Assembly (NCBI GenBank): GCA_964367715.1
Contig: CAYIYO010000003.1
Span: forward strand, 1 to 62,073
Direction: 5' to 3'
DNA: 62,073 nt
Source of the DNA: CAYIYO01 sp964367715
GTDB taxonomy: Bacteria > Chlamydiota > Chlamydiia > Chlamydiales > Criblamydiaceae
Shown here: piece after piece, positions 35,009 to 42,181 of the stretch
Layout of the letters: every line of letters begins with the position of its first letter
Numbering within the stretch: position 1 is the stretch's first letter
The notes under the pieces: model-generated
Seen by the model: the letters and a program-made list of their open reading frames with translations, nothing else
What the model was told of the DNA's origin: nothing
Database searches by the model: none
Translations under genes and position numbers: made by a program

Positions 35009-35362
35009 ATGATTAATTTTTCAAAAAGCGTTTTTTACTTAGTGTGCTCTTTTGTCGTGATTTCTTCCTATTTTGCGATAAGCACGCACTTGCAGAATAT
35101 TGAAATTCAAAAAAAAGAAAGAAAGGAACGGTTAGACGAATATTATTTACATGAGTTCGAGGTATGTTACTTTATTATGCATTCTGAAGATGATTATGAA
35201 TATAAGAAGCTGGCGCGGGAAAGCTTGGAAGAGGCTCAAAAAAATGCCTATTATGATGGGTATGGTAAGGCAGATGTGGAAATCATGAAGTCAAAAGCTT
35301 ATTCAAACGAATTAAGTCAGCAGATAGAATACTTAAAGATGCAGAAAGAAGAAAATAAATAA
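35009..35362 (+). CDS. Hypothetical single-pass membrane protein
   Basis: The 117-residue product has one N-terminal hydrophobic helix (SVFYLVCSFVVISSYFAI) and then a charged helical domain (KKERKERLDEYYLHEFEV, EIMKSKAYSNELSQQIEYLK). The chosen ATG has AGGTG upstream. No family recognised. The topology suggests an inner-membrane anchored, or signal-anchored secreted, protein. Confidence 0.55.
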   Translation: MINFSKSVFYLVCSFVVISSYFAISTHLQNIEIQKKERKERLDEYYLHEFEVCYFIMHSEDDYEYKKLARESLEEAQKNAYYDGYGKADVEIMKSKAYSNELSQQIEYLKMQKEENK

Positions 35363-35364
35363 TT

Positions 35365-35478
35365 GTTAAAAAACCAAACTCACCTTTCTTGAAGCATTGT
35401 CTGCTCTATCTGTCTTATCATAGGCGTTGACCATCTCGCTAGATGCGTGCCCTGTAACCTTTTGAATAATTGCTATCA
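35365..35478 (-). pseudogene. Tyrosine recombinase C-terminal remnant
   Basis: Reading the minus strand gives 37 residues with IIQKVTGHASSEMVNAYDKT, the final GH...Y box of a tyrosine recombinase, followed by a short basic tail and a stop. The upstream part of the catalytic domain is missing or scrambled. It differs from the intact integrase of this element and looks like a remnant of a second integrase, of the type found on chlamydial plasmids and related elements. Confidence 0.7.
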
Positions 35479-35606
35479 TTGGCGAAGATGTTCGCTATTT
35501 GGTTCAATACAACAGGGCGTCCTTTGATCGAGAAGAAATCGATTTTTGACGGTTGCGAATTTGTTATTTATTTTTGTTTGTTGAGCATTTATTGTCAGAA
35601 ATCACA

Positions 35607-35658
35607 CCCTCCTCGATTTCTTTGACATAAAGCAAGCGGATTCCTTCACAGGAAGGGT
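35607..35658 (-). pseudogene. Remnant duplicate of RHH gene 3' end
   Basis: These bases are nearly identical to 36206-36258, the C-terminal coding part of the small RHH gene at 36202 (CEGIRLLYAKEIEEG). Only this tail is kept, so a duplicated copy has been lost. Together with 35365-35478 it marks the otherwise empty stretch 35363-35832 as decayed sequence. Confidence 0.65.
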
Positions 35659-35832
35659 TTTTGCGCATACAACACTTATTTAATTATAAATATTATTGTA
35701 GTTGTGGCAATAATGATCATCCTTTATTTTTTAAAAAATAAAAATTAATAGTGATGAATTACTGAAATAATTTATGTGCGCTAGTTTTTAATAGATTTAA
35801 TGCGATTAAGTAAAAAAAAATGAAGGATTCTT

Positions 35833-36150
35833 ATGAAAAATATTTTTATTATATTATCTATCTTATCTTGCGTTTTTATAAGCGCTTTAGAAGCTGTCAC
35901 ACCAAAAAAGCATGTGAATAAACAGCTCGCTGCGAAGGATGAACGTCAAATACTTTTAGATAATTGTTGGATAATAAGATCAAACATTGCAAGTAAATTT
36001 TCGGGAATGGGATCAGGAGCTCTCCATAGTTCTGGATTTAAAAATGCAGTTAAACAGGAGATAACTAACTATCTGAGATCCGTAGGGACCTCTACCGCAC
36101 TTCAATTACTAAAAGAGTTGGAAGCTAATGGGTTTAAAGGTTTTATATAA
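35833..36150 (+). CDS. Secreted hypothetical cargo protein
   Basis: The 105-residue product has a signal peptide (KNIFIILSILSCVFISALEA) and a small helical mature part with GMGSGALHSSGFKNAVKQE. No family recognised. AAGGA precedes the ATG. Part of the secreted-cargo end of the element. Confidence 0.55.
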   Translation: MKNIFIILSILSCVFISALEAVTPKKHVNKQLAAKDERQILLDNCWIIRSNIASKFSGMGSGALHSSGFKNAVKQEITNYLRSVGTSTALQLLKELEANGFKGFI

Positions 36151-36201
36151 AAAAAGGGTCGAAAAAGGGGCAGGTCTGGGCTGAAACAGATGAGCCTTTT
36201 T

Positions 36202-36384
36202 CTACCCCTCCTCGATTTCTTTGGCATAAAGCAAGCGGATTCCTTCACAGAGAAGGGTGGATTTATCAGTCTTCTTACGTTCTCTTAGTCTTTTTATAAA
36301 AATTTCATTTAATATATTTTCGTCTTCCTCAGACATATATACAGTTGTTCTAGCTTTCTTATTCAAAATAATTTCTTGAGTCAT
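36202..36384 (-). CDS. Small ribbon-helix-helix-like protein
   Basis: The 60-residue product reads ARTTVYMSEEDENILNEIFI and DKSTLLCEGIRLLYAKEIEE: a beta strand then two helices, the ribbon-helix-helix (CopG/Arc) pattern used by plasmid copy-control and antitoxin proteins. A partial second copy is at 35607. No toxin partner is adjacent, so copy control or regulation is more likely. Confidence 0.6.
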   Translation of the reverse strand: MTQEIILNKKARTTVYMSEEDENILNEIFIKRLRERKKTDKSTLLCEGIRLLYAKEIEEG

Positions 36385-36473
36385 TATGGATCCTTCACTA
36401 TCTGTCTGTAAAAGAGATTGCCAATTTAAGTCTAAAAAGTCAAGTCATTATGATTGTAAGTTGCTTTAACTAC

Positions 36474-36555
36474 TTGACGTTAAACAGGTTGACGTTGTAT
36501 GCTTACCATTGATTCTAAGTGAGTTATGATTATCCATGAGTATGGATGATCATAA
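36474..36555. promoter_or_regulatory. Direct repeats and hairpin upstream of 36596 gene
   Basis: TTGACGTT occurs twice (36474 and 36489, 15 bases apart). Downstream is a 14-bp inverted repeat, TTATGATTATCCAT with ATGGATGATCATAA (36524-36555, one mismatch). No T run follows. It is a likely promoter/operator region between the divergent RHH gene and secreted-protein gene. Confidence 0.5.
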
Positions 36556-36595
36556 TCATAAAATAATAAAAACTAGAAAATAGAGGAAATACTGA

Positions 36596-37057
36596 ATGAG
36601 AATATTTTTATATTTAATAACTTGCTTGTCGATTATTGCTTCCCATCATGTTGAGGGAGCACTTTCTGATATACCATATACATTGGATCAAGAAAATAAT
36701 GTGTGTGCTGATATAGAAATAGATTCTCAAATAAAAGACAGGTATCAAGCTGTCGCTAAATTTATTAATAATGAATCTGATGATATGTTAAAGCCAAGAT
36801 CTAACACAATTCAAACAAATATTGTAACTTATGAAACGACTTCGTTAGGTGTACATCTTCATTGTGCGTGGTATTCGGATGGTTATGTTGCTACCGCTTT
36901 AAATGGAACAGAGCAGGGAAAACAGATTGTTTTTGTAAATGGTTCTATTGTTTCTATTTCTTATGACATAGATTTTTATAATAATTATTACAGTCATAAA
37001 CACGCATTTGGTGTTGTTTATTCGTATACAAATATGCAGATTACAGTTTTTAAATAA
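36596..37057 (+). CDS. Secreted hypothetical cargo protein
   Basis: The 153-residue product has a signal peptide (RIFLYLITCLSIIASHHVEG) and a beta-rich mature domain (GVHLHCAWYSDGYVATALNG, KQIVFVNGSIVSISYD) with two cysteines. No family recognised. It is followed at 20 bases by the lipoprotein gene, likely in the same transcript. Confidence 0.6.
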   Translation: MRIFLYLITCLSIIASHHVEGALSDIPYTLDQENNVCADIEIDSQIKDRYQAVAKFINNESDDMLKPRSNTIQTNIVTYETTSLGVHLHCAWYSDGYVATALNGTEQGKQIVFVNGSIVSISYDIDFYNNYYSHKHAFGVVYSYTNMQITVFK

Positions 37058-37077
37058 TAAAATAAATTAGGGGTATT

Positions 37078-37563
37078 ATGAAATTAAATAAATCAATATC
37101 AACACTTATGTTGCTGTGTTATACAACAACCTTGTTTACAAGCTGTTCTACTATAATGAACGGCACACGCCAGTCTGTCGGTATAGCAAGTAATCCTACA
37201 AATGCTTGTGTTTATGTAGATAGAGTTTATGCAGGAAACACACCGATGATTGCTGAGATGACTCGCAAAGATAATCACGTTGTGAGAATTGAATTGGATG
37301 GGTATCAACCATACGAAGCTACTTTTTCGAGGCAAATGAGTGGTTGGGTTTTCGGAAATATTGTTTTTGGCGGGATTATTGGATTGGCCGTTGATGCAAT
37401 TTCTGGAGGTATTTATACCTTAACACCGGATCAAGTTCAGGCAGAGTTACGCTCCAATCATATGGCCTATTCAAAGAAATCCAAGAATTCGTGTATTGTT
37501 GTAGTTTTAGAGCCAAACCCATCTTGGACAAAGGTTGGTAATCTAGTTGCAAAAAACCAATAA
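37078..37563 (+). CDS. PEGA-domain lipoprotein
   Basis: The 161-residue product has a lipoprotein signal peptide ending LFTSCS, then TIMNGTRQSVGIASNPTNAC and VYVDRVYAGNTPMIAEMTRK, a PEGA-type surface beta domain, and a Gly-rich hydrophobic segment (GNIVFGGIIGLAVDAISGG) typical of phage- and plasmid-borne small lipoproteins of this group. It probably sits in the envelope; a role such as altering the cell surface against competing elements is speculation. It is the last gene before attR. Confidence 0.75.
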   Translation: MKLNKSISTLMLLCYTTTLFTSCSTIMNGTRQSVGIASNPTNACVYVDRVYAGNTPMIAEMTRKDNHVVRIELDGYQPYEATFSRQMSGWVFGNIVFGGIIGLAVDAISGGIYTLTPDQVQAELRSNHMAYSKKSKNSCIVVVLEPNPSWTKVGNLVAKNQ

Positions 37564-38175
37564 TAATTGGTTTTTGTGTGTTGGAAGTTGGAATGTGGTT
37601 CCAACGATGGTTAGCATTTTAACAGTTTATTGATTGAGAGAATCTTCATAGTGGGGAAGAGTGTTCCCCACTTTTTCCCCACTAGTGGGCAATACTTGGC
37701 TCGAAATGGCTAAAGATGCCTAAAGATAAATTTCTCTAAACATTTAATCGTCTTATTGTTATGATCTGCCTTTAGTTGTGACTAGTGGGGTTACCACTGA
37801 CTTAAAATCCCTTGCCTTAACGGGCGTGCCGGTTCGAGTCCGGCTCCGAGTATTTAGGGGGCTCTGCCCCCTAAAAACCCCCACCAAAGGAGCAAGCTCC
37901 TCTGGACTCCTGCTTCCCTTTTCTTAGGGTGAAGGTTATGTGGGGGTAAAAGTTAGAATTTGATCCCGGTTAATACCGGTTCTAAAAAGCCAAACCGCGA
38001 GGATGGCTAGACTAGTAATAGTTTGAGTTCATCCTCTTTTAAAGGGCTAAATCTTCGGGTTTAGCCGCTTTATTATCTTAAAAAAAACACGCCTCCCTCT
38101 TTAGCCTCTTATGCCTTTTTCTTTTAAACTTTATGTTTGATCGTTTAGAATGAAAATATCTTGATGGAGTTCAAA
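37564..38175. other. attR-containing intergenic stretch
   Basis: No gene is seen. The left part has AGTGGGGA/TCCCCACT words (37652-37690, 37784), which are candidate integrase arm sites, then the attR repeat. Host sequence follows with a hairpin AGGGGGC/GCCCCCT (37856-37872) and a terminator-like hairpin GGCTAAA/TTTAGCC at 38045-38066. The last part is a copy of the sequence upstream of the MNT gene at 39791. Confidence 0.6.
37799..37855 (+). repeat. attR: displaced tRNA-Leu 3' end
   Basis: Fifty-five of 57 bases match attL. The two differences convert the T stem from GTCGG/CCGAC to GCCGG/CCGGC, keeping the base pair. After standard integration this copy is the host's original tRNA 3' end, while the copy now in the tRNA came with the element. 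Confidence 0.92.
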
Positions 38176-38351
38176 ATGAATAAGTCGCTTTTACCGATAG
38201 ATGAAAAAAAATTGGAATCTTTTGTAAAAAAAATCATATTGTGACTTTGGCAATTTTTGGCTCAGTTTTAACTGCACAATTTACCCCTGCAAGCGATGTC
38301 GATGTTCTTATCAAATTCGAATTTGAATATACTCCCATTTTATTCGAAATT
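38065..38351 (+). repeat. Duplicated MNT upstream/5' region, copy 1
   Basis: About 287 bases are nearly identical to 39679-39966, spanning the upstream region and the first half of the MNT nucleotidyltransferase gene. The similarity stops abruptly at 38351, where an IS3-type transposase fragment begins. Confidence 0.88.
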
Positions 38352-38417
38352 GGTCTCCATCCAGGACAATTAAGTGAGTGGAAGAAAGTCTTAGCAGAAG
38401 TAGCGTCGAGTGAGTAA
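38176..38417 (+). pseudogene. Truncated MNT gene fused to IS3 OrfA fragment
   Basis: The 5' half of an MNT nucleotidyltransferase (FGSVLTAQFTPASDVDVLIK) carries the same A8 tract as copy 2 and so is out of frame at its start. At 38351 it joins in frame to LHPGQLSEWKKVLAEVAS, a fragment of an IS3/IS911 OrfA-type transposase helix-turn-helix, ending at a stop. It records an IS-mediated rearrangement and is probably non-functional. Confidence 0.7.
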
Positions 38418-38431
38418 AAACGGTAATCGGT

Positions 38432-38519
38432 CGCCGCGCCTGTCATAAGTTTTTCATCGCGGTAGTGATGCAAAAATAGTAGCCCAGGGTTGAGAGCGTA
38501 GCGAATCTACCCAGGGAAC
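38432..38519 (+). repeat. Dispersed repeat E, copy 1 (REP-like)
   Basis: It contains CATCGCGGTAGTGATG, TAGCCCAGGGTTGAGAGCGT and TCTACCCAGGGAAC. An inverse relative is at 55563-55648. The CATCGC/GCGATG core is shared with the scaffold-end repeats. The CCCAGGG...GCG.AGCG arrangement is that of REP elements mobilised by RAYT transposases in other bacteria; no RAYT gene is in this window. Confidence 0.65.
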
Positions 38520-38521
38520 TA

Positions 38522-38735
38522 ATGCCGATTTTCTCAGACGATGAATGGATTCCAAGAGAATTGAATGATTCTATTAAATCCTTCGAGGGAGAATACAGAA
38601 GCCTTGATGCCGAATTTGAAACCTCAGTCGAGGTTTCTGCAACTTGTTCGCAGATACACAGGAGTGGAATCTAATGAAGCCGAGACCGATGAGGTGATTA
38701 AATATAGAAAAGCTATTGATTTTTTTACGGTCTAA
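38522..38735 (+). pseudogene. Frameshifted hypothetical gene remnant
   Basis: An ATG opens PIFSDDEWIPRELNDSIKSF and stops at 38674, while a second frame continues with LQLVRRYTGVESNEAETDEV to a stop at 38735. Joined, they would give a protein of about 70 residues. No family recognised. Confidence 0.4.
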
Positions 38736-38774
38736 ATAGATGATGAAACCTATTTAACGTTTCAAGGAGAGATT

Positions 38775-39422
38775 ATGACAATTTATTCACATGGTTGTGC
38801 TGGGCACTATAGCAGGGTAAATCACTTTAATAATGTTGCTGTCCATCGTCATCAGACGCATAAACATTCAGTTAAGCCTTTAGCAGCTTCTTTCTGCCCT
38901 CCGCCCTTTCAAGCTCGAAGTGCAAGAAAAATAGCGAAAAAGGTGATGCGTTTAACTCCCCCTAAAGAAATTCATGCCAGCAAGGTGCCATCTACGAAAA
39001 TAGAACCGAAATATGCCGGTCTTTCACTTCTTGTTCTGGATAATAATATCAGTTTAGATTCGTGGGTCTATACATTTGGTCAAAGAGGAGAAAAAGTCTG
39101 TATTTTAGGGCTCATTGTTCCGAATGAAATAGATCAACAGGATATAGATACTTCACCCTCATTAAAAGCCCTTCTACAAAAAATTGGATTCGTTCCGAGT
39201 CTATACCCAGAAATGTCAGCAACGCTTAATGGAATTACAGGAGTTGCAAAAAAATCTTTGCTTTCGATAAATCGCATAAAAGACGATGCATCACTTGTCA
39301 CAGTTTTGAACTCCGTGGGAGAATTCATTGTGTGCTCTCAAGACAATCTTTCATTGGGGCGGACAGAGGGAATTTTTACCATCAAGACACCTCAGGGAAA
39401 TTTTATTGCCGAAACGCTTTAA
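38775..39422 (+). CDS. Hypothetical protein, 215 residues
   Basis: The N-terminal 75 residues are basic and His-rich without a signal peptide (HRHQTHKHSVKPLAASF); the remainder is a mixed alpha/beta domain (AGLSLLVLDNNISLDSWVYT, LGLIVPNEIDQQDID). AAGGAGA precedes the ATG well. No family recognised. A basic disordered leader with a folded domain would fit a secreted effector, but nothing specific supports it. It lies between the two MNT copies. Confidence 0.55.
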   Translation: MTIYSHGCAGHYSRVNHFNNVAVHRHQTHKHSVKPLAASFCPPPFQARSARKIAKKVMRLTPPKEIHASKVPSTKIEPKYAGLSLLVLDNNISLDSWVYTFGQRGEKVCILGLIVPNEIDQQDIDTSPSLKALLQKIGFVPSLYPEMSATLNGITGVAKKSLLSINRIKDDASLVTVLNSVGEFIVCSQDNLSLGRTEGIFTIKTPQGNFIAETL

Positions 39423-39469
39423 GATATACGTTCTTGATGTCACTTGTGCATATCTTTGACTATAATAGG

Positions 39470-39709
39470 CTAATCAACTGGATGAATCCAGGTTTTTTGA
39501 GCTCGCCAAGGATCTTGGGTCTCCAGTTTAGTCCAATCTGCTGGAGTCGCCTCTTCGATCCATTGATGGAGATTTTCTCGGAATGTTTGATACCATTTTG
39601 GATGTTGTTTAGCTTTTAGTTTGATCTCGTTAATCGCATCAGCGGAAAGATTATCAAGCTGACTGCCCGCATACCATACCGCTTTATTATCTTTAAAAAA
39701 AACAAGCAT
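39470..39709 (-). CDS. Small Trp-rich hypothetical protein
   Basis: The 79-residue product (FKDNKAVWYAGSQLDNLSAD, HPKWYQTFRENLHQWIEEAT) looks protein-like in composition but matches no family I know. Its 5' end lies in the region duplicated at 38065. It could be a remnant or a genuine small gene divergent from the MNT-HEPN pair. Confidence 0.4.
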   Translation of the reverse strand: MLVFFKDNKAVWYAGSQLDNLSADAINEIKLKAKQHPKWYQTFRENLHQWIEEATPADWTKLETQDPWRAQKTWIHPVD

Positions 39710-39790
39710 CCCTCTTTAGCCTCTTATGCTTTTTTCTTTTAAACTTTATGTTTGATCGTTTAGAATGAAAATATCTTGATGGAGTTCAAA

Positions 39791-40089
39791 ATGAATAAGT
39801 CGCTTTTACCGATAGATGAAAAAAAATTGGAATCTTTTGTAAAAAAAATCATATTGTGACTTTGGCAATTTTTGGCTCAGTTTTAACTGCACAATTTACC
39901 CCTGCAAGCGATGTCGATGTTCTTGTCAAATTCGAAGTTGAGCATACTCCCACTTTATTCGAAATTATCGATATGGAGTCAGAGTTGAGCAATATTGTAG
40001 GACGACATGTTGACCTTAAAACTGCAGGTGATCTTAGTCCCTACTTTCGTAATGATGTATTAGCCAAAGCAAAGATCATTTATGGATAG
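39791..40089 (+). CDS. mntA: MNT nucleotidyltransferase antitoxin with A8 frameshift
   Basis: Joined across an A8 tract (39841-39848) the gene gives a roughly 99-residue minimal nucleotidyltransferase: NKSLLPIDEKKLESFVKK, then HIVTLAIFGSVLTAQFTP and SDVDVLVKFE, with the GS...DxD catalytic signature. As written, the tract lacks one A, so the first frame stops right after it and the catalytic part is read from a downstream GTG/ATG. Polymerase slippage on A8 could restore the frame; sequence error or real mutation are alternatives, but the duplicate at 38176 has the same tract. MNT proteins AMPylate and silence HEPN toxins. It overlaps the HEPN gene by eight bases. Confidence 0.75.
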
Positions 40090-40420
40090 TAAAGATCTCA
40101 CTCGCCTCCGCCATATGTTAGATTCTGTGAATGCTATCCTTTCTTTTGTGGAAGGAAAAGACCGCTCAAGCCTAGATACTAATCGACTTTTACTTTCTGG
40201 AATTATTCGAGAGTTAGAAATTTTAGGGGAAGCTGCGGGTAAAGTTTCAAAGGAAACGCAAAATCGCTTTCCGCATATGCCATGGAAGCAAGTAATAGGC
40301 ATGAGGAATCGACTCATACACGCCTATTTCGATGTTGATCATGACATCATTTGGAAAACAATTCAGAACTCTTTGCCAATTCTTTCTGAAGAACTAACTA
40401 TCATAATCGCTGGTTGGTAA
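40082..40420 (+). CDS. hepT: HEPN-family toxin (DUF86)
   Basis: The 112-residue product is an all-helical HEPN protein: LTRLRHMLDSVNAILSFVEG, IIRELEILGEAAGKVS, and the RNase motif Rx4H in MRNRLIHAYFDVD. HEPN toxins of this group cleave RNA and are neutralised by AMPylation by the partner MNT protein encoded just upstream. The overlap of eight bases shows coupling. If the MNT frame is truly broken, an unopposed toxin would be unexpected, which supports frame restoration. Confidence 0.9.
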   Translation: MDSKDLTRLRHMLDSVNAILSFVEGKDRSSLDTNRLLLSGIIRELEILGEAAGKVSKETQNRFPHMPWKQVIGMRNRLIHAYFDVDHDIIWKTIQNSLPILSEELTIIIAGW

Positions 40421-40579
40421 TTTCAAATGCCACAATGCCAGGCCTGACCCCTTTTTCTTGTGCATACCTCTTTGAATGAAGAATCGTTAATGTCTTTGGT
40501 GTCATTTTTAAAATTTTTATTGTGTAGACTTTTTTTAAATAATGCCTGTATAGAGAAGGGAGATTACAAAGGTGGGTTC

Positions 40580-40732
40580 ATGGCTGGCTTATATGCACTA
40601 TTTTTTCTTGTTCTTCTTGCAGCTTTTTCAAGGCAGCGAACACTCGCATTGGCATTATGGGTCACTAGCCTTGTGTTATGCCTGTTCATGTTTTTGCATC
40701 ATGCAAATGATATATTAATGATTAGATGGTAA
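40580..40732 (+). CDS. DUF5993-type small membrane protein
   Basis: The 50-residue product (AGLYALFFLVLLAAFSRQRT, VLCLFMFLHHANDILM) has two membrane helices and the HHAND ending of the DUF5993 family, which is typically encoded next to DsbB. AAAGGTGG precedes the ATG. A longer reading from 40460 is open but the extra 40 residues are not part of the family. Likely a helper or subunit of the DsbB gene 10 bases downstream. Confidence 0.75.
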   Translation: MAGLYALFFLVLLAAFSRQRTLALALWVTSLVLCLFMFLHHANDILMIRW

Positions 40733-40742
40733 GGGGGATGCG

Positions 40743-41252
40743 ATGTTGATGTGGGAAAGAAATTTAAATGCCCTGATTATCTTTATTCTTTGCGGGATAC
40801 TCCTAGCTGCTTTTGGTGTGCAATTTATTGAACATGAAGAACCTTGCCCGCTTTGCCTTTTACAGCGATTAGGAATGATTGCTGCGGGAACTTGTCTTCT
40901 ATTTAATTTACTGTTTGGGATCCATCCTGCGCATTACGGCTTGGCTTTGCTAAGTTCTTTATTTGGAGGCACGGTTGCGTTGCGCCAAATTTCTTTGCAC
41001 GTTTGTCCGGGATTTCCTGAATTTGGACTTCCAGTTTTAGGGATAAGCCTTTATACGTGGTCGTTTCTTATTTTCTTTTGCCTTGTTTTATCAATCGCAT
41101 TTTTGTTGATTCTCTATAATCCGAAGAAAAGTCAAGAAATGGTGCCTTTAAATCCTGTTTTCAAAGTTGCTTGTGGGCTTCTTTTATTTGTGGTTGCTGC
41201 AAATATTGTAACGACCTACGCGCAGTGTGGATTTGGTCCCTGTACCGATTAG
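40743..41252 (+). CDS. dsbB: DsbB-family disulfide bond formation protein
   Basis: The 169-residue membrane protein has four to five helices. After the first comes FGVQFIEHEEPCPLCLLQRLG, with the quinone-linked CxxC pair; the second cysteine set appears as HVCPGFPEF and, unusually, a late C-terminal CGFGPC. DsbB reoxidises DsbA-type thiol oxidases with quinone as acceptor. Chlamydiae rely on disulfide cross-linked envelope proteins, and a cysteine-rich envelope candidate lies at 47227. A terminator hairpin follows. Confidence 0.88.
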   Translation: MLMWERNLNALIIFILCGILLAAFGVQFIEHEEPCPLCLLQRLGMIAAGTCLLFNLLFGIHPAHYGLALLSSLFGGTVALRQISLHVCPGFPEFGLPVLGISLYTWSFLIFFCLVLSIAFLLILYNPKKSQEMVPLNPVFKVACGLLLFVVAANIVTTYAQCGFGPCTD

Positions 41253-41261
41253 CCAAGTTTA

Positions 41262-41300
41262 TTCATGCCTGATACAATGGATCAGGCGTGAATTTCTTTA
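41262..41300 (+). terminator. Terminator after dsbB
   Basis: TTCATGCCTGAT (41262-41273) pairs with ATCAGGCGTGAA (41281-41292) through 12 bases with one mismatch, followed by a T-rich tail. It ends the DUF5993-dsbB transcript. Confidence 0.75.
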
Positions 41301-41326
41301 TTTATTTTGAATTTTGGAAACGGATA

Positions 41327-42106
41327 TTAATGAGAAGTGGTAGGAAAGAATTTTTGTCTAAATGTGGTGGCAATGCCATCGCGTATCGAATCCGCAACAG
41401 CTTGAGACTTTTCTTCAGCCATCGAAAAAAGTGCAGTGTACCTTTCTACAAAACTTTGAACGACTTCTGCGTTGTCTACATTTTCTAAATAGCCTTCTGG
41501 GTCAGCACTAATCCCTTTTAGTATCGCATCAAGATCCAATTCTGTTAATTGTTTTTCTTGGCATTTAGAGTAAAGATCCATCCCAATTGCAGTGCGTGTA
41601 CCTTTGATTTCCGGATTATTTTTGGTTGCTTCATGGTAGTCACAATGGCCTTTTAATTGTTCCTGGCTCAAATAGCTTTCAAGAAAACGTGCGAGCCATT
41701 CATTGATCTTATCTTGATTGTGATAGGTATTTACAGCAGTAGGAAGGAATGGTTTTGCTTGCTGTAGCATCGCAGGAACAAGTATTGTGACGACTCTGTC
41801 GTGAAGAGAAGAAGGCTCTTTGGATTGCATTTGTTCAAAAAATGCAGTCCTGATTATTTTGGACGGAGAAAGATCTTTCACTTTTTCTGCACGGTGAGCC
41901 AAAAAAGTATAACACTCTTCTCGATGACGGGGCTTAACATTTCCACTACTTAGGTTTTCATAGTTAGCCTTTAACAGTTTTGTCACTTCTTTTAATGACT
42001 TTTCATTTAGATCGGGACTAAATAAAATTGTAGCTGCAGGTCCAAAAACTCCTTGTTGATCAAATGTCACACATGTGGGGATCGTATTTCCTAATGCTGC
42101 GCTCAT
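41327..42106 (-). CDS. Hypothetical helical protein, 259 residues
   Basis: The product has no signal peptide and is largely helical after a Thr/Gly-rich N-terminus (ALGNTIPTCVTFDQQGVFGP). No family recognised. A short Ser/Thr/Gly N-terminus and a soluble helical body are compatible with a type III effector, but there is no specific support. GGAGAAG precedes the ATG. Confidence 0.55.
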   Translation of the reverse strand: MSAALGNTIPTCVTFDQQGVFGPAATILFSPDLNEKSLKEVTKLLKANYENLSSGNVKPRHREECYTFLAHRAEKVKDLSPSKIIRTAFFEQMQSKEPSSLHDRVVTILVPAMLQQAKPFLPTAVNTYHNQDKINEWLARFLESYLSQEQLKGHCDYHEATKNNPEIKGTRTAIGMDLYSKCQEKQLTELDLDAILKGISADPEGYLENVDNAEVVQSFVERYTALFSMAEEKSQAVADSIRDGIATTFRQKFFPTTSH

Positions 42107-42181
42107 AATGCTTCTCCTATTTTCGATTGTGAATGCGATTACGACAGTACGGGATGTTTACTGTTGATTGCAAATAAAAAT

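Larger units (their letters stand above)
23215..37855 (+). mobile_element. tRNA-Leu-integrated satellite/plasmid-like element
   Basis: The element is bounded by a 57-bp direct repeat of the tRNA-Leu 3' end and starts with a tyrosine integrase gene next to the tRNA. Inside are two HTH proteins, a helicase, a TOPRIM primase-ATPase, a candidate iteron origin, a CRMHGG gene with two paralogous partners, a YafQ-type toxin-antitoxin pair, decayed recombinase pieces and secreted cargo. No capsid, tail, portal, large terminase or conjugation gene is recognisable. The content suggests autonomous replication after excision and dependence on another element for transfer. Base composition varies strongly from gene to gene, pointing to a mosaic origin. 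Confidence 0.88.

Noticed and set aside
23215..37855. Complete prophage
   Set aside because: No capsid, portal, large terminase, tail or lysis gene could be recognised in any reading frame long enough to encode one.
37856..37872. Terminator for the displaced tRNA end at attR
   Set aside because: The hairpin AGGGGGC/GCCCCCT is followed by A, not T, on the plus strand and has no T run on the minus strand either; recorded only as a hairpin.
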